Below, one piece after another: positions 25,129 through 32,962 of a stretch of DNA of 64,000 bases. Below the pieces are notes generated by a model. It was not told where the DNA came from. It saw only the letters and a program-made list of their open reading frames with translations, and did not search any database. The position numbers and the translations under genes are program-made. Positions within the stretch are counted from its first letter, which is position 1. Each line of letters opens with the position of its first letter. The stretch is taken from positions 1 to 64,000 of the forward strand of contig CAVYVO010000015.1 in the NCBI GenBank assembly GCA_963771985.1, written 5' to 3'. Source of the stretch: Trebonia sp963771985. Its GTDB lineage: Bacteria; Actinomycetota; Actinomycetes; Streptosporangiales; Streptosporangiaceae.

Positions 25129-26598
25129 ATGGATCAGGCGCGCAGCACCGTGCTTCGCCACGGTTCGCCGCGCGTCTCCAGAGAGTCCTTCTGGTCGCTG
25201 GGCGGGCGGCTGCGCGCGTTCATCATCGCCGTGGTCTGCGCGGACCTGGCCTGGATCGCGGTGTCCGGGTCGATGTTCCGCTACACCGCCCGCGACCTCG
25301 GGCTGTTCCTCGCCCTGCTCGCCTGCGACATCGCGACGGTGGAGCTGACCAGGCGCGCGAGCGAGCCGACCGGTGTGGTGAAGGACGTGTACGCGGTCTG
25401 GGAACTCCCCGTGGTGATCCTCCTCCCGCCCCTGTACGCCCTGGTGATCCCGGCCATCAGGCTGGCGCTCACGCAGTGGCGGGTGCGGCGGGCGCCGCTG
25501 TACCGCCGCGTCTTCACCGCCGCGGCGATCGGGCTGGCCTATGGCAGCGCGTCGCTCGTGTTCCGCGGGATCATCCCCGCGGGGATTCACCCGCGCGCCT
25601 ACTTGTGGGGCGATGCCGCGATGTGGCTGCTCGCCGCCGGGGCGTGCGGCCTGACGCAGTGGCTGGTCAACCAGGCGCTGGTGCTGACCGCGATCCGGCT
25701 GGCCGACCCGGCCACCCGCATCAAGAGCGCGGTGCTCGGCGTGGAGTCGCTGCACAACGACGCGACCGAGCTGTGCGCCGCGGTGCTCGTCGCCCTCGGG
25801 ATGACGATCAGCTGCCTGACGCTGATCGTCGCGCTGCCGCTCGCCACCTTGCTGCAGCGGTCCTTCCGGCACACGCAGCTGCTCAACGAGGCGCGGGCCG
25901 ACGCGAAGACCGGGCTGCTCAACGCCGCGACGTGGGAGCGCGAGGCGGCGGCAGAAGTCGCCCGCGCCGTCCGCACCGGCGCCCCGCTGGCCGTGGCGCT
26001 CCTGGACCTGGACCGGTTCAAGCAGATCAACGACACGCACGGCCACCTGCTCGGCGACGAGGTGCTGCGGCAGATAGCGGGCACGATGACGCAGATCCTG
26101 CGCGACTACGACCTCGCGGGACGGTTCGGCGGCGAGGAGTTCGTGATGCTTCTCCCGCACACCCGCGCCGTCGACGCCCTCCGCATCGCCGAACGGGTCC
26201 GCGCCCACATCTCCCAGCTGCCGATCTACGCGGGCGGCACGGCCGGGGCCGAGCGCGTCCCCGTCACCGTGTCCATCGGCGTGGCGGCGCTGGACGCCGG
26301 GTCGCGCCGCGAGCTCACCGAGCTGCTCGCGGCCGCCGACGCCGCGCTGTACCGGGCCAAGGCCTCGGGCCGGGACCAGGTGCAGATGATCAGCACGAGC
26401 CGGGGGCTGAGCGCGGTCCGCCCGCCGGCCGACAGCGGCCTGTCGCCGGACGCGATGCTGCTATGGGGCGGCGCCCTCCTCCCGCCCCCCGACCTCAGCG
26501 CCGCTCCCATCCCTGCCACCGCTTCCCTCCCCGGCGAGCCCCAGCTGCCCGACGACGCCAGCGCGAGCGCGGCAACCCCCTCCGCCCTGACGGTCTGA
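25129..26598 (+). CDS. Membrane GGDEF diguanylate cyclase
   Basis: The 489-residue protein starts at ATG 25129 behind GGGGAGG. Six or so hydrophobic helices cover residues 25-255 (a MASE-like sensor region of unknown ligand), and a GGDEF domain follows. The active site is GGEEF at residues 334-338, with DLDRFKQINDTHGH upstream for GTP and metal. RDYD lies five residues before GGEEF and fits the RxxD inhibitory I-site. It should make cyclic di-GMP and be feedback inhibited. The last 80 residues are Ala/Pro/Ser-rich. No EAL domain is present. Confidence 0.9.
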   Translation: MDQARSTVLRHGSPRVSRESFWSLGGRLRAFIIAVVCADLAWIAVSGSMFRYTARDLGLFLALLACDIATVELTRRASEPTGVVKDVYAVWELPVVILLPPLYALVIPAIRLALTQWRVRRAPLYRRVFTAAAIGLAYGSASLVFRGIIPAGIHPRAYLWGDAAMWLLAAGACGLTQWLVNQALVLTAIRLADPATRIKSAVLGVESLHNDATELCAAVLVALGMTISCLTLIVALPLATLLQRSFRHTQLLNEARADAKTGLLNAATWEREAAAEVARAVRTGAPLAVALLDLDRFKQINDTHGHLLGDEVLRQIAGTMTQILRDYDLAGRFGGEEFVMLLPHTRAVDALRIAERVRAHISQLPIYAGGTAGAERVPVTVSIGVAALDAGSRRELTELLAAADAALYRAKASGRDQVQMISTSRGLSAVRPPADSGLSPDAMLLWGGALLPPPDLSAAPIPATASLPGEPQLPDDASASAATPSALTV

Positions 26599-26777
26599 CC
26601 CGCCGCCGTCCCCCTCTCGCCGCCGCGTACCCCCCGAACCGCAACTTTTCATACGAGCCGACACCGCATATCGGGGCAAATCGGACACAAAAGTGGTCAT
26701 CTCCTATGAAGAGTCGGATTTGTCTGAACTTTGAGTTGGGACAAATGGGGAACATGGGCGACCGGCCCGGCGGCTGC

Positions 26778-26812
26778 TTGCATATTCATGCAATGGGGTG
26801 CATACTTCTGCA
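26778..26812 (+). promoter_or_regulatory. Tandem candidate ARG boxes upstream of argC
   Basis: TTGCATATTCATGCAA (26778-26793) is a near-palindromic ARG-box match (TGCAT..-N-..TGCA), followed at one helical turn pair by TGCATACTTCTGCA (26799-26812). They lie 18-52 bp before the argC start, in a locally AT-rich stretch. ArgR from this same operon should bind here with arginine. The 26599-26829 gap holds nothing else I can support. Confidence 0.7.
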
Positions 26813-26829
26813 GGGAGTAGGGAGGCGGC

Positions 26830-27882
26830 ATGGGCATACGGGTTGCGGTGGCGGGAGCCAGCGGCTACGCGGGGGGCGAGCTGCTGCGCCTGCTCGCGGG
26901 GCATCCGGATCTGGAGATCGGCGCGGTCACCGCGGGCACGAGCGCGGGCAAGCCGATCACGTCCGTGCAGCCGAACCTCACCGGCCACCCGGCCTTCGAC
27001 GGCCGCGCCTTCGAGGCCACCGACGCGGGCACGCTCGGCGGCGCCGAACTCATCTTCATGGCCCTCCCGCACGGCGAGTCGGCCGCGCTCGCCAGGGAAC
27101 TCCCGGACGCGCGGATCGTCGACCTGTCGGCCGACTTCCGGCTCGCCGACGAGGAGGCCTGGAACCGCTTCTACGGCGTCCCCTACGCCGGCCGCTGGGC
27201 CTACGGCCTGCCCGAACTCCCCGGCGCCAGGCAAGCGATCGAGGCCGCGCGGACGGTGGCCGCCCCCGGCTGCTACGCCACCGCGTTGATCCTCGCCCTC
27301 GCACCGCTGCTCCACGCCGGCCTCGCGGCTCCCGCGGACATCGTGATCGTCGCCGCCTCGGGCACCTCGGGCGCGGGCCGCTCGCTCCGCCCCGACCTGC
27401 TCGCCACCGAGGTGATGGGCAGCATGTCCGCCTACAAGGTCGGCGGCACGCACCGGCACACTCCCGAGATCGAGCAGGCGCTCGCGGAGGTGTCGCATAC
27501 GGACGTCACCATCTCCTTCACCCCGGTCCTCGCGCCCATGCCGCGCGGCATCCTCGCCACGTGCACGGCCCGGCTGGCGCCGGGCGCCGCGGACGGCGAT
27601 GACCTCGACGCGAGGCTGACCAAAGCGTTCACGGACGCCTACGCCGGCGGCCCGTTCGTGCACCTGCTCCCCGCCGGGCAGTGGCCGTCCTCCGGCGCGC
27701 TGTCCGGATCCAACGGGGCGCACCTGCAGGTAACCGCCGACGTGCACGCCGGCCGCGCGGTCGTCGTGTCCGCGATTGACAACCTCGGCAAGGGCGCGGC
27801 CGGCCAGGCCGTGCAGATCGCCAACCTCATGCTCGGCCTGCCAGAGTCGGCGGGCCTGACCTCACACGGAGTTGCCCCATGA
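26830..27882 (+). CDS. argC: N-acetyl-gamma-glutamyl-phosphate reductase
   Basis: Third step of arginine synthesis: NADPH reduction of N-acetylglutamyl phosphate. The Rossmann start VAVAGASGYAGGELLRLL, the catalytic Cys in TVAAPGCYATA, SGTSGAGRSL and GGTHRHTPEIEQ are all present; 350 residues is normal. First gene of argCJBDFRH, with GGAGG before the ATG and an ATGA overlap (27879-27882) with argJ. Confidence 0.96.
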   Translation: MGIRVAVAGASGYAGGELLRLLAGHPDLEIGAVTAGTSAGKPITSVQPNLTGHPAFDGRAFEATDAGTLGGAELIFMALPHGESAALARELPDARIVDLSADFRLADEEAWNRFYGVPYAGRWAYGLPELPGARQAIEAARTVAAPGCYATALILALAPLLHAGLAAPADIVIVAASGTSGAGRSLRPDLLATEVMGSMSAYKVGGTHRHTPEIEQALAEVSHTDVTISFTPVLAPMPRGILATCTARLAPGAADGDDLDARLTKAFTDAYAGGPFVHLLPAGQWPSSGALSGSNGAHLQVTADVHAGRAVVVSAIDNLGKGAAGQAVQIANLMLGLPESAGLTSHGVAP

Positions 27883-29075
27883 GCGTGACCGCACCGCTGG
27901 GTTTCCGCGCCGCCGGCGTCACCGCCGGCCTCAAGCATTCCCCCGGGGGGAGTGGGGGGTCGTCCCCCCTCGGGCCAGCAGAGTCCGGCGAGCGCGACGT
28001 CGCGGTGGTGATCAACGACGGTCCCTCCCGCGCGGCGGCCGCGGTGTTCACGTCCAACCGGGTGCAGGCCGCTCCGGTGAAGTGGACCCGGCAGGTGGTC
28101 AGCGGGGGACGGGTCCGCGCCGTCGTGCTGAACTCGGGGGGCGCGAACGCGTGCACCGGCCCGCAGGGCTTCCAGGACACGCACGCCACCGCCGAGCGGC
28201 TGGCCGCCGCCCTGAACGACTCCGCCGGGGAGATGGCGGTCTGCTCGACCGGCCTGATCGGCGAGCGGCTGCCGATGGACAAGCTGCTGCCCGCGGTGGA
28301 CGCCGCCGTCGCGGAGGCGGACAGGGGCGGGGGAGTGCACGCCGCCGACGCGATCCGCACCACCGACACGGTCGTCAAGATCGCCTTCCGACGCGAGGAT
28401 GGGTATGCCATCGGCGGCATGGCCAAGGGCGCGGGCATGCTCGCCCCGTCCCTGGCGACCATGCTCTGTGTGCTCACCACGGACGCGGACCTCACCGCAC
28501 AGGAACTTGACCAAGCGCTCCGCGAAGCGACCGCTGTCACGTTCGACCGCCTGGACACCGACGGCTGCATGTCCACCAACGACACCGTCCTCCTGCTCGC
28601 CAGCGGCGCGGCTGGTGTCAGGCCCGACCGCAAGGACTTCGCCCGGGTGCTGGCCGAAGTCTGCGCCGACCTCGTCCGCCAGCTCCAGCTGGACGCCGAG
28701 GGGGCGGCCAAGATGATCTCGATCGAGGTCATCGGCGCGGCCAGCGAGGGCGACGCGGTGACCGTAGGCCGCGCGGTGGCCAGGAACAACCTGCTCAAGT
28801 GCGCCATCGCCGGCGAGGATCCGAACTGGGGCCGGGTGCTGGCCGCGGTCGGCACCACCGACGCGACGTTCAACCCCGACCGGCTGAACGTCGCGATCAA
28901 CGGCGTCTGGGTGTGCCGCGGCGGCGCGCCCGGCGACGACCGGTCCAAGGTCGACCTCAAGGGCCGGGACGTGACGATCATCGTGGACCTGTCCGCCGGG
29001 CCGAACGCCGCGATCATCCTCACCACCGACCTGACCGAGGCCTACGTCCACGAGAACTCGGCGTACTCCACATGA
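27879..29075 (+). CDS. argJ: Bifunctional glutamate N-acetyltransferase / ornithine acetyltransferase with an in-frame insertion
   Basis: ArgJ recycles the acetyl group from N-acetylornithine to glutamate. It shows VLNSGGANACTGPQG (oxyanion hole), GMAKGAGMLAP and SLATMLCVLTTDA, where self-cleavage occurs before the nucleophilic Thr, and a C-terminal NENSAYST-type tail (HENSAYST). Residues about 20-36 (SPGGSGGSSPLGPAES) are not in homologs, where GLK runs straight into the RDVAVV strand; they are coded by a G-run/C-run repeat. Overlaps argC and argB by ATGA. Confidence 0.95.
   Translation: MSVTAPLGFRAAGVTAGLKHSPGGSGGSSPLGPAESGERDVAVVINDGPSRAAAAVFTSNRVQAAPVKWTRQVVSGGRVRAVVLNSGGANACTGPQGFQDTHATAERLAAALNDSAGEMAVCSTGLIGERLPMDKLLPAVDAAVAEADRGGGVHAADAIRTTDTVVKIAFRREDGYAIGGMAKGAGMLAPSLATMLCVLTTDADLTAQELDQALREATAVTFDRLDTDGCMSTNDTVLLLASGAAGVRPDRKDFARVLAEVCADLVRQLQLDAEGAAKMISIEVIGAASEGDAVTVGRAVARNNLLKCAIAGEDPNWGRVLAAVGTTDATFNPDRLNVAINGVWVCRGGAPGDDRSKVDLKGRDVTIIVDLSAGPNAAIILTTDLTEAYVHENSAYST
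27939..27978 (-). repeat. G-run/C-run element inserted in frame in argJ
   Basis: CCCCCGGGGGGAGTGGGGGG then GTCCCCCCTCGGGCC; read on the opposite strand it gives GGGCC..AGGGGGG..CCCCCC, the same order as in aroE and pheS. It adds about 17 residues near the ArgJ N-terminus. Confidence 0.65.
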
Positions 29076-30034
29076 CCGTCGCAGACGACGCCAGGCGGGC
29101 GGCGGCGTCCGCCAAGGCCGCGGCGCTGATCGAGGCGCTGCCCTGGCTGGACCGCTTCCACGGCGAGACCGTGGTGATCAAGTACGGCGGCCACGCGATG
29201 ACCGAGGAGGACCTGCGCGCCGGGTTCGCCCAGGACGTGGCGTTCCTGCGGTACGCGGGGCTGCGCCCGGTGGTCGTCCACGGCGGCGGCCCCCAGGTCA
29301 CGCAGCACCTGCAGCGGCTGGGCATGGAGTCGACGTTCACCGCTGGCCTGCGCGTGACCAGCAAAGAGATGATCGACGTCGTCCGGATGGTCCTCGGCGG
29401 CAAGGTGAACAAGGACATCGTGGGCCTGATCAACCGGCGCGGCCCGTTCGCCATCGGCATGTCCGGCGAGGACGCGAACCTGTTCACCGCCGAGCGCAAG
29501 GTCGCGATGGTGGACGGCACGGCGGTGGACATCGGCATGGTCGGCGACATCGTGGCCACCGACCCCGGGGCGGTCCACGCGCTGATCGCCGACGGCCGGA
29601 TCCCGATCGTGTCCAGCCTGGCCCGCGGCATCGGCGGCGAGGTCTACAACGTGAACGCCGACACCGCGGCCGCGGCGCTCGCGGTCGCTCTCCACGCCGC
29701 CAAGCTCGTCGTGCTCACCGACGTGGAAGGGCTCTACCGGGACTGGCCGGCCTCGACGGAGGTGATCAGCCAGCTCGGCGCCGCCGAACTCGAGCGGCTG
29801 CTGCCCTCGCTGTCCGCCGGGATGATTCCCAAGATGGAGGCCTGCCTGACCGCCGTCCGCGGCGGCGTGCCGCAGGCCCACGTGCTCGACGGCCGCCAGC
29901 TGCACGCCGTCCTGCTGGAGATCTTCACCGACTCCGGCATCGGGACTATGGTCGTCCCCGACCCGCTGCCGCATGCCACCGCGGCGCTAGACCCACCCGA
30001 CAGCCCGGGACCCGTATTCGGAGGTACGCGATGA
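29072..30034 (+). CDS. argB: Acetylglutamate kinase
   Basis: Phosphorylates N-acetylglutamate. Residues: KYGGHAM (phosphate-binding Lys), VVHGGGPQ, GLINRRGP, NVNADTAAAALA and LTDVEGLYRDWP, then SAGMIPKMEACLTAVRGGVPQAHVLDGR, all amino-acid-kinase marks of ArgB. The N-terminal helix (residues 1-25) is the kind that builds the arginine-inhibited hexamer. Start ATG 29072 overlaps argJ by ATGA; 320 residues. Confidence 0.96.
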   Translation: MTVADDARRAAASAKAAALIEALPWLDRFHGETVVIKYGGHAMTEEDLRAGFAQDVAFLRYAGLRPVVVHGGGPQVTQHLQRLGMESTFTAGLRVTSKEMIDVVRMVLGGKVNKDIVGLINRRGPFAIGMSGEDANLFTAERKVAMVDGTAVDIGMVGDIVATDPGAVHALIADGRIPIVSSLARGIGGEVYNVNADTAAAALAVALHAAKLVVLTDVEGLYRDWPASTEVISQLGAAELERLLPSLSAGMIPKMEACLTAVRGGVPQAHVLDGRQLHAVLLEIFTDSGIGTMVVPDPLPHATAALDPPDSPGPVFGGTR

Positions 30035-31305
30035 GCGAGAGCGAGGCGCTGCGCAAGCGGTTCGAGGCGGCGATGATGCCCAACTACGGCACCCCGCCGC
30101 TGGCGCTCGCCCGCGGCGCGGGCTGCCGGGTCTGGGATGCCGACGGGAACGAGTACCTGGACCTGATCGCCGGCATCGCGGTGAGCGCGCTCGGCCACGC
30201 GCATCCGGCGATCGTGGACGCGGTAAGCGGCCAGGTCGCGACGATCGCGCACACCTCCAACCTCTTCGTGCACGAGCCGGGCGTCGCGCTCGCCGAACGG
30301 CTGCTCGGCCTGCTGGGCGCCGACGGCCGGGTTTTCTTCTGCAACTCCGGCGCCGAGGCCAACGAGGCCGCGATCAAGCTCGTCAAGCGCAAACAGGGGG
30401 CGGACAAGCCGGTCGTCGCCGCCATCGGCAGCTTCCACGGCCGGACGATGGGCTCGCTCAGCATCACCGGCAAGGACTCCATCAGGGAGCCGTTCGGGCC
30501 GTTCGGCACGACCGTGCGGTGGATCCCCTACGGCGACGTGACGGCGCTGGCCGGCGCCGTCGACGGCGACGTGGCGGCGGTATTCCTCGAGCCGGCGCTC
30601 GGCGAGGGCGGCGTGGTGCCACCGCCGGACGGCTACCTGCGGGCCGTGCGCGAGGCCTGCGACTCGGCCGGCGCGCTGCTGGTGCTCGACGAGATCCAAA
30701 GCGGCATCGGCCGGACCGGCGCGTGGTTCGCCCACCAGAAGGAAGGCGTGCGCCCCGATGTGCTCACCCTCGCCAAGGGGCTGGGCGGCGGGCTGCCGAT
30801 CGGCGCGTGCGTTGGTTTCGGCGACGCGGGCACCGCGTTCGCCAAGGGCGACCACGGCTCGACGTTCGGCGCCAACCCAGTGGCCTGCGCGGCCGCCCTC
30901 GCCGTCCTCGACACGATCGAATCGCAAGACATCCTCGCCAACGTTAACGCGGTTGGCAAGCAGCTCGCCGACGGCATCGCGTCGATCGAGCACCCGCTGT
31001 GCAGCGGCGTGCGGGGCAGCGGCCTGTGGCTCGCCGCGACACTCACCGAGCCGCTCGCCCCGGCGGTCACCGCCGCCGCCCAGGGCCGCGGCTTCCTGGT
31101 CAACGCGGTGCAGCCGGACGCGGTGCGGCTCGCACCGCCGCTCATCCTGTCCGCCGCCGAGGCGGGGGAGTTCCTGGACGCGTTCCCGGCGATCCTGACT
31201 GAAGCGCACACGGGAGCGAAAGCCTTATGCCCAGGCACTTCCTCCGCGACGACGACCTCAGCCCGGCGGAGCAATCCGCGGTTCTTGAGCTGGCCGTGGC
31301 GATGA
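30031..31305 (+). CDS. argD: Acetylornithine aminotransferase, C-terminus overlapping argF
   Basis: PLP enzyme of step four. It shows FFCNSGAEANEAAIKL, GSFHGRTMGSLS, LVLDEIQSGIGRTG (PLP Asp) and the PLP Lys in TLAKGLGGGLPIGA, and GSTFGANPVACA. ArgD usually ends near FLAAFP..L; here the frame continues about 30 residues (HTGAKALCPGTSSATTTSARR and on) and overlaps argF by 79 bp, an unusually long overlap. ATGA overlap with argB at 30031. Confidence 0.94.
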   Translation: MSESEALRKRFEAAMMPNYGTPPLALARGAGCRVWDADGNEYLDLIAGIAVSALGHAHPAIVDAVSGQVATIAHTSNLFVHEPGVALAERLLGLLGADGRVFFCNSGAEANEAAIKLVKRKQGADKPVVAAIGSFHGRTMGSLSITGKDSIREPFGPFGTTVRWIPYGDVTALAGAVDGDVAAVFLEPALGEGGVVPPPDGYLRAVREACDSAGALLVLDEIQSGIGRTGAWFAHQKEGVRPDVLTLAKGLGGGLPIGACVGFGDAGTAFAKGDHGSTFGANPVACAAALAVLDTIESQDILANVNAVGKQLADGIASIEHPLCSGVRGSGLWLAATLTEPLAPAVTAAAQGRGFLVNAVQPDAVRLAPPLILSAAEAGEFLDAFPAILTEAHTGAKALCPGTSSATTTSARRSNPRFLSWPWR

Positions 31306-32147
31306 AAGCCGACCGGTTCGCCCGCCGCCCGCTGCAGGGGCCGAAGACCGTCGCCGTGCTCTTCGACAAGCCGTCCCTGCGCACCCGGGTGTCCTTCAGC
31401 GTCGGCATCGCCGAGCTCGGCGGCTTTCCCCTGGTCATCGACACCCAGACGACGCACATCGGGCGCGGCGAGACGATCGGCGACATCGCCCGGGTGCTCA
31501 CCCGGCAGACCGTGGCGATCGCGTGGCGGACCTCAGGCCAGGAACGGATCGAAGAGCTCGCCGCCAACGCCGCCGTCCCGGTCATCAACGCGCTCACCGA
31601 CGAGTTCCACCCCTGCCAGATCCTCGCCGACCTGCAGACCGTCGCCGAACGCTTCGGCCCGCTCCCCGGCCGCACGCTCGCCTTCCTCGGCGACGGCGCC
31701 AACAACATGGCGCACTCCTACCTGCTCGGCTGCGCTACCGCGGGGATGCACGTGCGGGTGGCCGCCCCGGCGGGATATCAGCCTGACCCGGCGATCCTCG
31801 CCAAGGCGCAGTCGATCGCCGCGCGCACCGGCGGCTCCGCGGCCGTGCTCGACGACCCGGTTGCCGCCAGCAAGGGCGCCGACGTGCTCGCCACCGACGT
31901 ATGGGTGTCGATGGGGCAGGAGGACGCGCCCGCGCGCCGGGCCGCGCTCGCTCCCTACCAGGTCAACGATGAGCTGCTCAGCCTCGCCGGGCAGGCGGCC
32001 ATCGTGCTGCACTGCCTGCCGGCGCACCGGGGCGAGGAGATCACCGCGGCGGTGCTCGACGGCCCGGCCAGCGCGGCCTGGGACCAGGCGGAAAACCGGC
32101 TGCACGCCCAGAAGGCGCTGCTGGCCTGGCTGCTTGAGGCGTCCTGA
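31227..32147 (+). CDS. argF: Ornithine carbamoyltransferase
   Basis: Makes citrulline from ornithine and carbamoyl phosphate. The phosphate-binding KPSLRTRVSF (SxRT type), DEFHPCQILADLQT, DVWVSMGQE (SMG loop for ornithine) and HCLPAHRGEEI are all seen; 306 residues is typical. It lies between argD and argR; its stop overlaps argR as TGATG. Confidence 0.96.
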   Translation: MPRHFLRDDDLSPAEQSAVLELAVAMKADRFARRPLQGPKTVAVLFDKPSLRTRVSFSVGIAELGGFPLVIDTQTTHIGRGETIGDIARVLTRQTVAIAWRTSGQERIEELAANAAVPVINALTDEFHPCQILADLQTVAERFGPLPGRTLAFLGDGANNMAHSYLLGCATAGMHVRVAAPAGYQPDPAILAKAQSIAARTGGSAAVLDDPVAASKGADVLATDVWVSMGQEDAPARRAALAPYQVNDELLSLAGQAAIVLHCLPAHRGEEITAAVLDGPASAAWDQAENRLHAQKALLAWLLEAS

Positions 32148-32782
32148 TGGCGGGCCCAGCGGCCCCGGCGACAAAAGCCGCCAGGCAGCAGCAGATCGCC
32201 GCGATCCTGGCCAGGGAGCAGGTGCACTCGCAGGAGCAGCTCGCCGCGCTGCTCACCAAGTACGCGCGTTTGCACGTCGCGCAGGCCACGCTGTCGCGTG
32301 ACCTGGACGAGCTCGGGGTGGTCCGGCTGCGCGCCGCGGACGGCACGCTGGTCTACGCGCTGCCCGAGGAGCCGGGAGGCCCGGGGTCCCGCCCCGGTAC
32401 CGGCCTTGATTATCCGGAACGTACCGTCGCGCCTGTTGGCCTGTCACCCGCCTCCGCTGCCGCGGCCGGCCCGCCCGCGCCGCTCGCCGCCCCCGTGCCC
32501 TCCGGACCCCAGGTCAGCGGCCCGGCGGGCGGTGCGTCGCCGCGGCTGAGCCGCTATCTGAAGGAGCTGCTGACCTCGGCGGAGGCGAGCGCGAACCTCG
32601 TCGTGCTGCGCACGCCGGCCGGCGCCGCCCAGTTCCTCGCCTCGGTCATCGACCACGCCGCCTGGCCCGCGGTGCTGGGCACGGTCGCCGGCGACGACAC
32701 GGTTCTGGTCATCTCCAGGGACCCGGCCGGCGGCGAGGCCCTGGCCGCCGACTTCCGCCGCCTGGCCGAAGGCCGTCGCTAG
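32147..32782 (+). CDS. argR: Arginine repressor with an extended linker
   Basis: Hexameric arginine-dependent repressor. A winged helix at residues 8-75 (LLTKYARLHVAQATLSRDLDELGVVRL) and a C-terminal arginine-binding domain from about 133 (NLVVLRTPAGAAQFLASVID, GTVAGDDTVLVI). The linker of about 55 residues (76-130, Pro/Ala/Gly-rich) is longer than usual and contains YPERTVAP, coded by a 17-bp repeat also in pheT. Total 211 residues against about 160-170 usual. ATG overlaps the argF stop (TGATG). Probable control of its own operon through the argC ARG boxes. Confidence 0.94.
   Translation: MAGPAAPATKAARQQQIAAILAREQVHSQEQLAALLTKYARLHVAQATLSRDLDELGVVRLRAADGTLVYALPEEPGGPGSRPGTGLDYPERTVAPVGLSPASAAAAGPPAPLAAPVPSGPQVSGPAGGASPRLSRYLKELLTSAEASANLVVLRTPAGAAQFLASVIDHAAWPAVLGTVAGDDTVLVISRDPAGGEALAADFRRLAEGRR
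32411..32427 (+). repeat. 17-bp repeat copy 2 (argR linker)
   Basis: TATCCGGAACGTACCGT identical to 24637-24653 in pheT, in the same reading phase. It falls in the interdomain linker of ArgR. Confidence 0.7.
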
Positions 32783-32792
32783 CCCCGGGCAT

Positions 32793-32884
32793 GCCGGTTG
32801 CGCAGTCGACCCCGCCACGCCCGGCCCCCGGCGTGCCGGTTGCGCAGTCGACCCGCTCTAGTGTGGTCGATTGCGCAATCGACC
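32793..32884. repeat. Intergenic palindromic repeat, locus D (three copies)
   Basis: GCCGGTTGCGCAGTCGACC occurs at 32793-32811 and 32835-32853, and the perfect palindrome GGTCGATTGCGCAATCGACC at 32865-32884. The last two are 31 bp apart with CGCTCTAGTGT between. This fills most of the argR-argH gap. Confidence 0.88.
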
Positions 32885-32962
32885 CACGCGCGCGGAGGCG
32901 GGCGGGCAATAGGGTGGGATCAACGGGGTCGGTAAACGTGAAAAGTGAGATGGGTGGGACAG

